This document shows positions 9,723-20,660 of a stretch of DNA of 41,894 nucleotides, in pieces; position 1 is the stretch's first letter, and every line of letters starts with the position of its first letter. The translations under genes were made by a program, and so were the position numbers. The stretch is from Epichloe hybrida (taxonomy: Eukaryota > Ascomycota > Sordariomycetes > Hypocreales > Clavicipitaceae). The notes under the pieces were generated by a model. The model was given only the letters and a program-made list of their open reading frames with translations. It made no database searches and was not told the origin of the DNA. The DNA lies in assembly GCA_019022495.1 (NCBI GenBank), contig JAFEKR010000118.1, positions 1 through 41,894 on the forward strand, read 5' to 3'.

Positions 9723-10152
9723 TCCTATCTCTTAATAAGCATCTAGGCCAAACAGCCAAAAACGGAGTGCGCACCCGTAATAATAGCTAAGATAAATAAG
9801 CATACATGCTTGACGTCTCCTTACATGCAGAGGTCATAAGCCTTGTGGGTCTATGGGGCCCTTAGATTTATGTATTTACTAGTCTACTTTTATCTAATTA
9901 GGTACATACATACCCTAGGAAACGTGACTCCACAAAGCTTATTGCTAGACCGCGTAGCTAGGGTTAGATTAAAGAGCCTGGATTAAGTTATCTAACCCTA
10001 TAGAAAGGTGCGGGCAGTTGCTTGAATATCTAGGTACCTGTACAAGGTGGTCTACCTATCTGCTTAGAGGTTATAAGCTTTGTGAAGTCACGTTAACTAG
10101 GGTCTATATATATCCAATTAGATTAAAGTAGACTAGAGATACATGCAATTTG
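9723..10152. other. Degraded region between hAT element and reductase relic
   Basis: This stretch has mixed composition and holds most of the inverted repeat (9845-10168). The lost N-terminal exons of the aldo-keto reductase would be expected here, but I cannot recognise its cofactor-binding or catalytic Asp/Tyr/Lys motifs. No other gene is visible. Confidence 0.5.
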
Positions 10153-10168
10153 CGGGCCCTATAGACAC
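9845..10168. repeat. Large imperfect inverted repeat beside the aldo-keto reductase relic
   Basis: The arms 9845-9942 and 10073-10168 are reverse complements over about 95 bases with scattered mismatches. Shared landmarks on the right arm are ATAAGCTTTGTGAAGTCACG, AATTAGATTAAAGTAGACTAG and GGGCCCTATAGAC. The spacer is about 130 bases with no arm similarity. The right arm runs into the first recognisable reductase codons, so the arms may come from an inverted duplication of the gene's 5' region. No terminal motif or target duplication marks it as a known transposon. Confidence 0.75.
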
Positions 10169-10988
10169 TTAGCATCTCACTTTCTAGGCTAGGAATTGAG
10201 TATATTGACCTCCCTTTAATGGTAAAAATAGCGACATGCTCCGATAGTTCTGTAAAAGTCATATGATAGATATAATACTAACAAACGAGCAGCATTGGCC
10301 ATTGCCTGTGGATCCGGATAACACTAAACAGGTCATGCTCAATTGGGACTTTACTATGACATGGTAAGCAATGTAGTATATTTTCCTGAGAATGGATTTA
10401 ACTGGAGGTCACAGGCAAGACATGCAAAAGGAGGTCCATGCAGGCCGAGTTCGAAACATTGGCGTTTCAAACTTTGGAATGCGTAATCTGGAAAAGCTCC
10501 TTTCCCACACAGCGTGTACCATTGTGCCCGCCGTGAACCAGTTGGAGGTCAATCGAGGAGTATCGCATTAGACCTGCAGACAGCTCTAATACGATGACAC
10601 AAAGCTTCATCCCTACTGTCCCTCAAATGGACTTGTTGCATTTTGCAAGCAAAGGGGAATTCATTACACAGCATACTCAACGCTTGCCTTTAGGCTGCCG
10701 GATCTGCATAAGCATCCTATCATGGCCGATATCTGCAAGCAAACGGGGAAGACACCACAGCAAGTCCTATAAGCAGAGCTTACTGCACATCGGCAGGTAA
10801 GAATCATTCACTAACAGCTATACAGGATCCAGTGGGGGCTGCAGAGAGGCACTAGTGCAATTCCCAGGAGTATTACTCCAGAGAGAATCATAGCCAACTT
10901 CAACTTCTCTAGCTAGGAGTTGACAGTTAAGGACCATAGGCTGCTAAGCTCAGTGGAGGAACAATGCCAAGTGTACTCAGATAATTAG
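10153..10988 (+). pseudogene. Aldo-keto reductase pseudogene with RIP-type damage
   Basis: Five exon pieces read as the C-terminal two thirds of an NAD(P)H-dependent aldo-keto reductase: 10153-10221, 10293-10363, 10415-10547, 10605-10768 and 10826-10988. They are separated by introns of 71, 51, 57 and 57 nt; the branch site TACTAAC (10276-10282) precedes one acceptor and CACTAAC another. Recognisable motifs are GIEYIDL, MHWPLP (the catalytic-His region), GRVRNIGVSNF, VPAVNQLE-LHPY, KQRGIHYTAYS, GKTPQQVL and GLQRGTSAIPRSITPERI near the cofactor-binding C-terminus. Damage comprises TAG codons at 10162-10164 and 10914-10916, both explained by CAG-to-TAG, and a last-intron donor that reads AT instead of GT (10769-10770), explained by G-to-A. 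The intron-3 donor is an odd GTCAAT. The N-terminal half, with the Asp, Tyr and Lys of the catalytic tetrad, is missing. It was probably once a tailoring reductase of the neighbouring cluster (inference). Confidence 0.85.
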
Positions 10989-11730
10989 CTCCCCGGACAA
11001 GTCTTCTAGGAAGAAGATAACTAAATTGTCGTGAGATCCAGATGCGTTTACTTAACGTCAGTCGGTTTAGACAGCACTTAAGCATAGCAGTTCACCCGCA
11101 GCACTATTTTCTAGTTTTTACTGTGTCCTAAGACGTAACTACATAGTGTATAGTAATCTCTCCTAGCTTATATCAGACTCTCTACAGTAACCTCTATCCT
11201 TTGGTTCAAAATTCTCTGTTCCTAATCCCACCACTTAGAGAAAGTATAAATCCTCTCTGTCCGCTCTCTCGCCAGCCGCCTTCCCGTAACTATCTGCCAA
11301 AGGGTAGTAGTACAACAATCTTTCGTGTTGTCTAATAGTCATGTTTTGTGGTCACCTTCATCATTGACTTAAGCTTCTCTAGCTTCCTAGTGTATGTCTG
11401 AGCTTCCTCAGACAGCAGTGCTTTCAACCAACATAAATCCCAAGCATCAATTATCATATGCCCAATTCAGATAAAACTTGTGCAATCTGAATCATAGAAT
11501 CATTAATGCTATTATGCGTGCGCTAGCCAAGGAGTCCGCTATGCTAGCCCCGTCTAAAATTTGCCTTAGCTTCAACTGCTAGGACAATTCTTTAGCATTT
11601 TAGTATAGGAACTAACTTACTTATAACATTATATATTACACCTAATACTAGCTTTAATAGGTAAAAATAGGTTAACTTATAACCTATTAAATACGTTAGC
11701 TCTTCTAACCAATTTAACCCACCAGAGGGA
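10989..11730. other. Non-coding stretch downstream of the reductase relic
   Basis: The composition is near normal to about 11590, then AT-rich. On the minus strand about 11335-11480 reads for roughly 45 codons with a charged stretch (SEEAQTYTRKLEKLKSMMK). It could be the relic of an unknown gene, but no family is recognisable and stops flank it. Nothing else is supported. Confidence 0.4.
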
Positions 11731-11852
11731 AGTTAGAATAAGTTATATTTAATAGCAGGGTTTACGTTTAACTTAGAGCTCTATAAGATTAGTAGTAAGG
11801 TACAAGATAGAAAAGATAAAGTAAGAGAAGATGAATATAGTTATAGAGAAAG

Positions 11853-12450
11853 TATCACGACTTGAGTCATAGGCGGAGTATTGCACTACAATTGATTTGT
11901 AGTGTATTTTTTATTTAACAAATAATATATATCTAATCTTAGAAAATATGTAAAGACATAAAACTTCTTTTTGATGCTTTAAAAACTATAAGATAAGTCT
12001 AAAGTGGACCTTGCCTATAATTGAAACTTCATTTTTAAAATCTACTCTCAATCTGGTTTCTAATTGAACAGACCCACTGAATTTATCTCTATAGGATTAC
12101 GTAATTTATAGGATAATCTATTTAATTACAAGCTAGCTATAAGATTAAATGTAAAAACTACAAAACACACTACACTAACTACAAACAATACTCTGGTCAT
12201 AGGGATAACAAACAAAGTAAAGGCTAAGATTTACAGTCACTACCACAGAAATACTAGCTAGGAGCAGGTGTGTAAAGGTCTTTAACTCTAACTTATTACA
12301 TATAATATAAGTAGTTCTTGCTAAATACCTTACCTTATAAACATATAGCTATTTTATAGCTAGCTAGCCTCTTTATTATCTAAATAGCCTAAGTTTATTT
12401 AAAGCTTTATTATTATAAACGTCCTATCTCTAACCTCTACACTGCTTCCA
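11853..12450 (-). mobile_element. Solo LTR (minus strand) interrupted by a hAT MITE
   Basis: Pieces 11853-11873 and 12204-12450 form an inverted copy of the 270-bp LTR found at 16901-17170 and 33131-33400. Shared blocks read on this strand include CTAGCTAGGAGCAGGTG, CATATAGCTAT and TCCTATCTCTAACC. The 5-bp duplication GAAAG flanks it at 11848-11852 and 12451-12455, and the flanking R700 sequence is continuous across it. A 5-bp duplication with TG...CA-type ends and no internal region marks a solo LTR left by recombination. Confidence 0.82.
11874..12195 (+). mobile_element. 322-bp hAT-type MITE
   Basis: The ends are CGGAGTATTGCACTACAA on the left and CTACAAACAATACTCTG on the right. The perfect 8-bp duplication GTCATAGG lies at 11866-11873 and 12196-12203. 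The left end differs from the family CAGAG by one A/G change. There is no coding capacity. It sits inside the solo LTR at 11853-12450 and so is younger than it. Subterminal TTGTAGTGTA and CACACTACACTAACTAC copies match the larger family members. Confidence 0.92.
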
Positions 12451-13319
12451 GAAAGGGGAAAGTATATTCATTTATACTATAAGTTAAACTTAAATAGATT
12501 TAAGTTAAAGTATAGTTAAAACTCTAACTATATCTTTTCTATTTACAAAGCTTACGTTAACACAGCTATAAAATTTAATGTAAAGTTTGCTTTAAGCTTA
12601 TAGCCCCTTATATTTATAACCTTTAAGCTTGTTTTTATATAGGGCTTTATCGATTACCAGAGTATTATGATAGCTTATTGATTTTTAATTTTTTTTTTTC
12701 GTCATTAGTTATAGCTAATGCATCTGAATTTCTATAACACAATTACTAGCAATACCTAGCTAGTAGAATAATTAATAGTTAAATACTTAAAGCTATAGTG
12801 ATAAATAAGCTCTAAGGTTATAAAATATAGGGGGCTATAAGGTTAGAGCAAAGTTTATAATAAACTTTATAGCTATATTAGCATAAGATATAGTTATAAT
12901 TTATAACTTTAGTTAAACTTAAATTTATTTAAGTTTTACTTATAGTATTAATTAATATAATTTCTCTTTTCTTTATAACTATATTTATTTTATCTCTTTA
13001 TATCTTTTCTATCTAATAGCTTATTACTTATACTTTAAAGCTTTAAGGTAAACTTAAACTCTCTTACTAAATATAACTTATCCTTACTTATCTTTAATTT
13101 AATTTATTATAATTACTAAGTAAGTTTTATATAACTAATTAACTAATTAACCCTTAACTAATTAAATAATAAAATAGCTAAAGGTAACTAAAAGCTTAGG
13201 GTAATAATTACTAGGCTATAAAACCTTTAGGCTATTTAAAAAGCTAATAAAAATCCTAATTAAAAGGAATTTAAAAAAACTAAAGAAATTATAAAGGAAT
13301 TTAAAAAAAGTAAGAATAA

Positions 13320-13529
13320 TGTTACTTCCTCCGGACAATAGTTATTCTAGCCGTGGCCAAAGTGTGAGTTCACCGAGGATACATATTCATACCATAAATA
13401 TTTTTCTTTTTCCATACCGCCTTCTCTAATTTCTCTTTCTCTCTTTTCTTAGCTATTATTATTAACCTTATTATTATTATTAAATTTAACCCTTTTACAC
13501 TAGTGTAACATTCCTTAGTGTAACTAATA
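13320..13529 (+). repeat. 5' LTR of the copia element
   Basis: It begins TGTTACTTCCTCCGGACA and ends TGTAACTAATA where the 3' LTR has TGTAACTAACG. The AATAA target duplication precedes it. The first 70 bases are GC-richer than the rest of the element, so they were hit by fewer C-to-T changes than the corresponding part of the 3' LTR. Confidence 0.75.
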
Positions 13530-16500
13530 CTAATTAGTAGTTAACTATAACTATAAATAAGCTAGGTATTATAAGAAAAGATATTTCTATAGATAATATA
13601 GCCCCTTACCTCTTAAGCTAACCTAGATAAGCTATTTAGGTAAAGAGGCATAACTATAAAGTGTGCTAAAGGAAAATAGACTAGAATCCTAGTTATAGGC
13701 TTATTAGACTTCTAAGAGATTAATCTATTTACTCTTAGGCCTTTAGGATATTTAGTTAATTATTAATCTTATTATGAAAACCAAATAACAATCTATAAGA
13801 TTTATCTGAAAATAGCCTTAGCTGGCTATATAACTTCCTTCTTTTATAACCTCTCTTCTCTCTTTATAGCTTTTTACGCCTTAGTGCTTTAGGCATTAAG
13901 TTACTTCTATGTTTGCGCTATCTTTGCGGCTTATTCTTCCATTTTTTACTATTTTTCCTTCTTTTACCCTTTTTCTATTATTTTTATTATTTCCCTTTAT
14001 TTATCCTATTAATCTTACTAATCCTATTTATCCTATTTTATTTATCCTATTTATTTTGCCTTATTTATCCTATTTTTTCTATTTTGCCTGTTTTTTAGAT
14101 TTACCTAGTTTATTTCTCTTAATAAACGTAGAAACTACCTTATTATTATACTACTATTTACTTTATTTAAATTATTTAAGAAGATTAAACCTTTCTTAAG
14201 AAAGGGATAAAATTAAATATTAGACTATTAATAAGATAAACTCCTTATCTTACTTCCCCTAATATAAAGGTACCCTAAAAGCCTTTAGTAATAGCTTTTA
14301 AAAGACTAAAAAAAAATAGTTTACTAAGGTAACTATAGCTATATTTCTTTATACTTATAAAAAACTAAAAAGAGCTTACCTAACTAGACCTAGAGACTAC
14401 TATATAGCCTAAGCTTAATAATTAAATTATAAGGTTTATTTATACTAGTAAGTATTAGAATTAGTAAGGAGAAAAACCAACTGAAACTTTCAAAGATTTT
14501 GGGGTTAAGACTAAAATTCCTGTTGGAGGCTATAATATAGGTTATGAACTCCTCTCTTATATTAGCTAGACAACTTTTAAAGTAATAATGGGTTTCTATA
14601 GTTAAGAAATAAGTTATAATCTCCTAAACTACCTTATATATAACCCTTATAAGCTATTACCCTAAAGACCTTCCCTAATATTACTTACCCTTAAAGGGAA
14701 TAATTACTATATTCTCTATAAAAACCCTTATAATAATCTTAATTATATTAGGAGTTTAACCCTTAATAGCTTACTTTCTTTCTTTAATCCTTCCCTTTAA
14801 ATAAATAAATTATAAAGAAAATATTCAAGCTTATAAATATATATAAGAATAGTAATTACTATAGTAAGAAGCTATATAACTTTTCTTTTACTAAAGCTTA
14901 TACTCTTTAAGAGTAAGTATAACTAAATTAACTTTCTTAAGTTATATTTTAGTAAAGTATTTCTTATTATATTAATAGAAAATACTAAATAATATATTCT
15001 TAATTACTTTACTAGTAAGAACCTCTCTTATAAAAAGATAATTATAAATATCTATTAATACTTTAAAATAAAAAGTAATTAATAGTTTTATTACTATAAG
15101 TAAAGTAATATAACACTTAAGAATATTATTACTTAAAACTCTAAAAAAAGCAAGCTTAAGTGCCTTAAGATTCTATTACTTACCTTAAAAAGAGTTTATA
15201 AAGGGCTATACCTCTCTAATATAGTAAATATAAAGCTCTATAAGTAAACCTTAAATATAGTCTTTAGTATCCTTAAATATTAGGTAATAAAGTATATATA
15301 CACACTAGGCTTTAAGAACCTTACTAGTAACCTCTATAAGTTAATTATAATTATAAAGAGTAATATAAGAAGTAACTAATACTACTAGTATTAAGATAAA
15401 GACCTATTAAAGGTAATATTTATAGACTACTAATATAGCTAATAAAATTAGAGAGACTAAGGAAAAGAAAGTTATTATAGTAACTTTAAATAACCTAAGT
15501 AATGCTTTATTTATAGTAAAAGTAACTACTAGTTATTAAACTATACTAACACTAAATATTAGAAAAAGAAAGAGAGGTAATAAGCTAGTAAGAACTATTA
15601 CTTACCTTCTATAGAGAAAAAGTTCTAGGTATTTCTTACTTTATTTAAAGAAAATAATAATAATAAGGAAAAGAAAATAAAAGACTAGGAGACATAGCTT
15701 AAGGCCTTTACTTAGGCCTAAGATAATAATAATAATAATATTAAGAAAAAGCTATTATTAAAGGTATACCTTAGTATTATATAATTCTTTTACTTAGGAT
15801 TATATATAATAGATAATATTAATATCCTTATAACACTTAAGAATTAGGCTTTTTAGCATACCTTACTTAAGTAAGAGCTATATCTTAAAGAGGCTTCTAA
15901 TAAGAATAATTTAATTTATTATATATCTAAAGAATGCTATTTTAAAGAGGTCTTTAGAGAAATTATACTAGATATAGGAGCCTTAGGCTAATTAACTACT
16001 AGTCTAGCATAGGCTAGAGCCTTGCTAAGATTAATGCTATTATTAATAATTAAACCCTATAATCTAGAAGTTATTAGCTTTAGTGCTAGATTAGTAGTAA
16101 TACATAGCGTTATTTATATACTTATAAAGCTTAGCTAAATTAACTTCTATCAGGTTGGAGTTAATAACCTCGCTAATATGTTAATTTAAAATAACAAGAC
16201 TATACCTATTATACGCAAGTAGGGCTACCCTTAGTCCCTTAGTAGCTCTTAGAGGCAAGAGAAACCGCCGCTTTTTACCTATTAAAAGGAGAGATTTATT
16301 AGCTTTACTAAAGGTTTAGTTATCCTTTAATTTAGCGGCTTATAAAGATCCTTTAATAAGCTAGTCATAATATTAAACGCTATATAATTAAGAAGCTTAC
16401 TAAAGTCTATTACTATTATTAAATAAATAGAAAAGCCTCTAGCTAGTTTAAATTCTCCCTTAAAGATAACTATAACTTTAACTATAAGGTTATTATTAAT

Positions 16501-16900
16501 ATTATACAAATTAATAGGTAGCTAGTCCTTTATATTATTAATTTAGTAACCTTATTTTAAGTAGCCTAATTCCTTAACTCTAAGAAGCAGAAAGCTTATA
16601 ATATCTAGGATATAATAAGAGAGTACTAGATTAATATATATCTAGGCCCTTTAGACTAGATTATTTATAATGCTAGCAATAACTTTGCTTTAGCTAAATT
16701 TAGGCATTATGCTTGCCTAATGTTAATTAAGATTAACAAGATGCCTATTAAAGCCTATAATAGTATTAGAAAGGTTAAAAGATATTATAAACCTCTTTAC
16801 TAAGCTTATAATATTATTATAGATTTAATTAGCAAAGAGATTATGCCTAAGCAGTAACTCTAGATAGCTATTAAAGCTATTAATAACTTAGCAGGCCCTA

Positions 16901-17170
16901 TGTCAGGAGCGCAAAGGTTAGAGATAGGATGTTTATTAAAGCGAGTCTTTAGAGAACCTTTAGGCTATGTAAATAATAAAGAGGCTAGCTAGCTATAAGA
17001 TAGCTATATGCTTATAAAGTAAGGTATTTATTAAAGACTATATATATTATTAGTGCTAGGTTAAAGATTAAAACCTTCATGCACCTGCCCCTAGCTAGTA
17101 TTTATCTAGTAGTAACTGCGATAGTCTTAGCTATCACTTCGTTTACAACCTTTCGGTGCAAGCCGTGACA
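16901..17170 (+). mobile_element. 270-bp solo LTR inside the copia integrase gene
   Basis: It begins TGTCAGGAGCGC and ends GCAAGCCGTGACA, with the 5-bp duplication CCCTA at 16896-16900 and 17171-17175. The integrase reading frame resumes after it, from ...NLAGP to ...SLVPMLLVF. TGTCA/TGACA ends and a 5-bp duplication are typical of LTR retrotransposons. Copies lie at 11853-12450 and 33131-33400. The last 100 bases keep GC-rich words absent from the other copies, so this is the least mutated copy. Confidence 0.92.
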
Positions 17171-19719
17171 CCCTAATAGCCTTGTGCCTATGCTACTAGT
17201 CTTTAGAGCTTACCTATAGATAATAGATAAGTTACTACTAAGTGTTTCTATTATTTAATAGGCTAAAGTAATTTAGAAAGTAACTAATAAAGTTCACTAT
17301 TACCTAGCTAAGAGGTAAGTTTATAAGGCCCTTAGCACTTAGAATAGCCCTAAAACATTGCTAATATATTAGCTATTACTATAGGCTAATGTATATATTT
17401 AAAGAGAAAAAGGCAAATAGTATAGCCTTTATTAGCTATTAGCTACTAATAAGGAGACTTATATAGTTAAGATACCTTATAGCCTAGCTAAGTTTCACTC
17501 TATAGTAATGAAGCTATACTATAAGGACCTATAGTATATAAGGGCTAATAAGTAAAGCCTTTAGGGTATTAGGGAATATAACATAGGCCTAGAGGCCTCT
17601 CCTTATAAGATAGCCCTTTCTTATAAGGAGGCTAAGGGAAATAAGCTACTAGTAAAGGATAGTAAGGTAAAGAAAAAAGGAAAAAATACTAGTAAAGAGA
17701 AAGTAAAGGAAGCTAAGGAAAAACCTTATAGTTTAATTCTATATTAATAAGAGCATAAAAAAGCCTATAAAGGCTATTAAAGCTAAAGGTAATTCTATAA
17801 GAAGCTATAAAGTTAAAGAACTTATAGCTTACCTTAAGGTAGTAAAAGTTACCCTTATAGAAAGCTATAAAGCTAATTACCTTAAGGTAATAAAAGCAAA
17901 GGTAATTAAGGCCTAGGCTTATAATCCTAATAAAGCTATTAGACTTATAAATCCCCTTATATTTATTAATAAAGACTAAGAGAAGGCATTATTTAAAGAG
18001 ATTATAGCTAGAGAAGTGCTAAATATAGTATTTCTTATAGTAAAAAAAAAGGCTAACTAAAAGCTTACTCTTTAACTTTACTAAGAAATGAAGATTATAA
18101 CCCTAGGAAGCCCCTTTAAATAATTTAACTAAGCTAAGATTAATGCCTTATAAGCTTATAATATATTTAGGTTTATAATATTTAATCTAGTAAAGCACAA
18201 AGGCTATAGGATCTTTAATTCTTATATAGTCTAAGAGATTAAGAGCAAAGAGACTAAATCACTATATAAGAAATCACGCCTTATTATATAAGGGCATAAT
18301 AACAAAGGAAAGGAAGCTATCTTAACCTAATTACTAATAATATAGTAATTAAGCTAACGGATTATTATGGCCCTTGCCTTATTATTAAGGTAAAGAGAAA
18401 TTTATCTTTAGATGTAAGATATTACATAAGCTTATGTTTAATTACATATAACTCTAAATAAGCTAATTATTATAAGAATCCTAAAGTAAATTATATACCT
18501 CTTTCTAGATAGCATAGTAATAAAGGTAATTAAATCTCTCTATAGAATTACAAAGGCTAGAACCCACTAGTAGGCAATATACTTTCATTACCATAAGGAT
18601 AACCTTAAGATAATAACCTTAATGTATAATCCCTGCTTGCTAATTATATCCTTAAATAATAAGAATCTCTTTAAAATTATAAGAATATAAATAGATAACA
18701 CACTAGGCCTTAGTAATAATAACTTCTTTAAGAAAGAAAAAAAAGAGCTTTAAAAGGTAAAGTTTATAGCTAAAGAAAAACAATGCCTAATAACTACAAA
18801 TCCCCTTATCTTTAATAGCTATATCCTAACCTAAAATGCTAATAATTTACTAACCTTAAACTAAAAAGGCTAAAGTTAGAAGATTAAGGAAATTAACCTA
18901 TAATTACTAATAGTAAGGTAGAATTATATAAAGTAAAGAGCCTAAGAGAGTTATATTATAATAGTCTATTAACTAGAAGTATCTTATAACCTCTTAATTA
19001 CTATATAATACTAAGAACCCTTTACTAATAATATCTTACAACTTAATAAACGCCTTAAGTAGTAAATTAAGCATTAGTAGTAAGGATTATAGTATATCCC
19101 CTTAACTCTTAAAGAGGCAAAACTCTTTATATTTATAGATAGGTCTCTTACTAATAATAAAGACCTTAGTTTATAGATTAGATATATTATTATAATTAGT
19201 AATAAGGTAATAAAGAAAAATAATACCTTTACCTTAAAAGGGAATATTATTATATATAGCTTTATAAAGAGCAAGCATGTAACCTATAGCGCACTTATAT
19301 TTAAGCTATATAGCATAGTTTAAGGCGCTAATATTACGTACTTAATATCTACAACCCTTTATTAGATTATAGACTAATTAAACATACCTTAAATCCTAAT
19401 AATCCTTTATATAAACTCTTTCTTATTATATAAATACCTTATAAAGCTAGGTATAATAAAGGAGAAGTGGCTTATAATTAATATTATAGCCCTTTAATAA
19501 TTATATAAGAGAAAAGAGATCTATAAAGTTAAGTGAATTAATAGTAGCAATAACCTAGCTAATATAATAATAAAGGCATTGCTAAATTTAGCTCTTTTAA
19601 CCTTAATTAATTTAAATAAAGTAACAATTCATGTAAAAGGCTAGGTTAAGAGACCTATAAGGTTAGGCAAAGGGGAGGATTAATATAATAGGCATATAGG
19701 TATAGATTATAATAACTAG

Positions 19720-20000
19720 GTTAATTAAAATAACTAAGGCCATAATAGCTATTTTAGCTATAGCTAAAGTGTGAGTTTACTAAAGGGATACACATAATGT
19801 AATTAGCTATATCGCGGGTAACCCTGTACTACTTATAGTGGCTTTATATTACTACCTTACTTTTCCCCCTTTTTTACTTACTTTCTCTCCTAGCTAGATT
19901 TCTCTCCTTCTCTCTTTTCTTAGCTATTATTATTAACCTTATTATTATAATTAAATTTAACCCTTCTGCACTAGTGTAACGTTCCTTAGTGTAACTAACG
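19720..20000 (+). repeat. 3' LTR of the copia element
   Basis: This matches 13320-13529 over AAAGTGTGAGTT..., the C/T-rich TTTCTCTCCT segment, TTAGCTATTATTATTAACC and the terminal TAGTGTAAC repeats. It follows a purine-rich AAAGGGGAGGA (about 19671) that could be the polypurine tract. A stretch around 19803-19850 with TATCGCGGGTAACCC has no counterpart in the 5' LTR. The left boundary is approximate. Confidence 0.65.
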
Positions 20001-20660
20001 AATAAGAAAGGGAATAAAAGACTAGAGAAAAAGGCTAGATATTTAGAAAAGATATTAAAAAACATAGAGCTTTAATTATTTAAGCAGTTTTACCTCGTGC
20101 TTAGGAGAGATAGTAAATAATATAATAAGAAGATTTTTCTTTAAGTTATATTAGTAAAACAAAGTTTTACCAATAATAGTATTATTAAAAAGTTATAATA
20201 TTATATATGATACTAGTTGTAGTAAAATCTTTAAAATAATATTCTATTGTAAATTATATAACTAATTAGATAAAATAGGTAATAATAAAAGGTTTCTATT
20301 AACTAATTCTCTTTTAATCCTGATAATAACTTTAGCTAATAAAAAGTCCTACTTTTCTTCTACCTAATAATATATTTATATTGTTTGTAATTAGTGTAGT
20401 TACTATACTAGTTACACTATAAAATGATTTGTATTTGATATAATATAATATAATAAATATAATTTTTTTAAAATACAATATAAATACAAATGTTTCCAAA
20501 AAAATACAATAAATACAATACAAACAATACTCTGTCGATTACTATAGTTACTATTACTTATGTGTTTATGATTATACCAGCTTGGTATTACTAGTATTTT
20601 TGAAGTTTCTTATAACTCAACTGCATTGGCAATAACTAATAACTCTAAAAAAAATATAAA

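Larger units (their letters stand above)
13320..20000 (+). mobile_element. Ty1/copia LTR retrotransposon, RIP-degraded
   Basis: The element runs from TGTTAC... to ...GTAACTAACG with target duplication AATAA at 13315-13319 and 20001-20005. The left LTR is 13320-13529. The right LTR is about 19720-20000, longer by an insertion around 19800-19860. The pair shares AAAGTGTGAGTT, a TCTCTTTTCTTAGCTATTAT block and CCTTAGTGTAACTAA. Between them a plus-strand pol gene is readable through many stops. It shows a protease-like LDIGA near 15970, integrase near 16680-17300 (broken by a solo LTR at 16901), reverse transcriptase about 18000-18700, and RNase H about 19080-19600 (YIPLTLKEAKLF, TYSALIFKLYS). It is not functional. 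Integrase before reverse transcriptase is the copia order. Confidence 0.85.
12676..20105 (-). repeat. R700 repeat, copy B (minus), split by a copia element
   Basis: Pieces 12676-13319 and 20001-20105 are the reverse complement of R700. The family 3' end (TTATTGATTTTTAA) lies next to the hAT left end and the 5' start (ACCTCGTGCTTAGGAG) on the far side. The uninterrupted sequence of the split point is visible in copy 3 (6786-7488) as its reverse complement GTAAGAATAAGAAAGGG, which confirms the copia insertion site. Confidence 0.82.
12658..20534 (+). mobile_element. hAT-type element split by nested retroelements
   Basis: The left end CAGAGTATT at 12658 and the right end CAATACTCTG at 20525-20534 are bounded by the perfect 8-bp duplication TCGATTAC (12650-12657, 20535-20542). 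The native right part (about 20111-20534) resembles the right part of the element at 8007-9714. Nearly all of the 7.9 kb is later insertion: a reversed R700 copy carrying a copia element. On the left only some 10-18 bases of native sequence precede the R700 insertion. No transposase is visible. Confidence 0.88.
11731..20660 (+). repeat. R700 repeat, copy A, host of the nested insertions
   Basis: Three separated pieces make one R700 copy: about 11731-11852, 12451-12657 and 20543-20660. The first reads like AGAATAAGTTATATTTA, the second contains TATAGCCCCTTATATTTATA, and the last ends at the family hairpin region GCATTGGCAATAACTAATAAC. The gaps are filled by a solo LTR (TSD GAAAG) and by a hAT element (TSD TCGATTAC). 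The 5' start is uncertain because similarity fades before 11731. This copy is more diverged than the others, consistent with being the oldest layer. Confidence 0.7.

Noticed and set aside
10594..10800. 68-codon open frame as an independent small gene
   Set aside because: Another frame of the same DNA gives clear aldo-keto reductase sequence; this frame is a shadow over that exon and its introns.
13909..14199. Hydrophobic open frames of 61 and 96 codons
   Set aside because: They are low-complexity TTTATTCC-type sequence inside the copia element just after its 5' LTR; the membrane-like look comes from T-rich codons.
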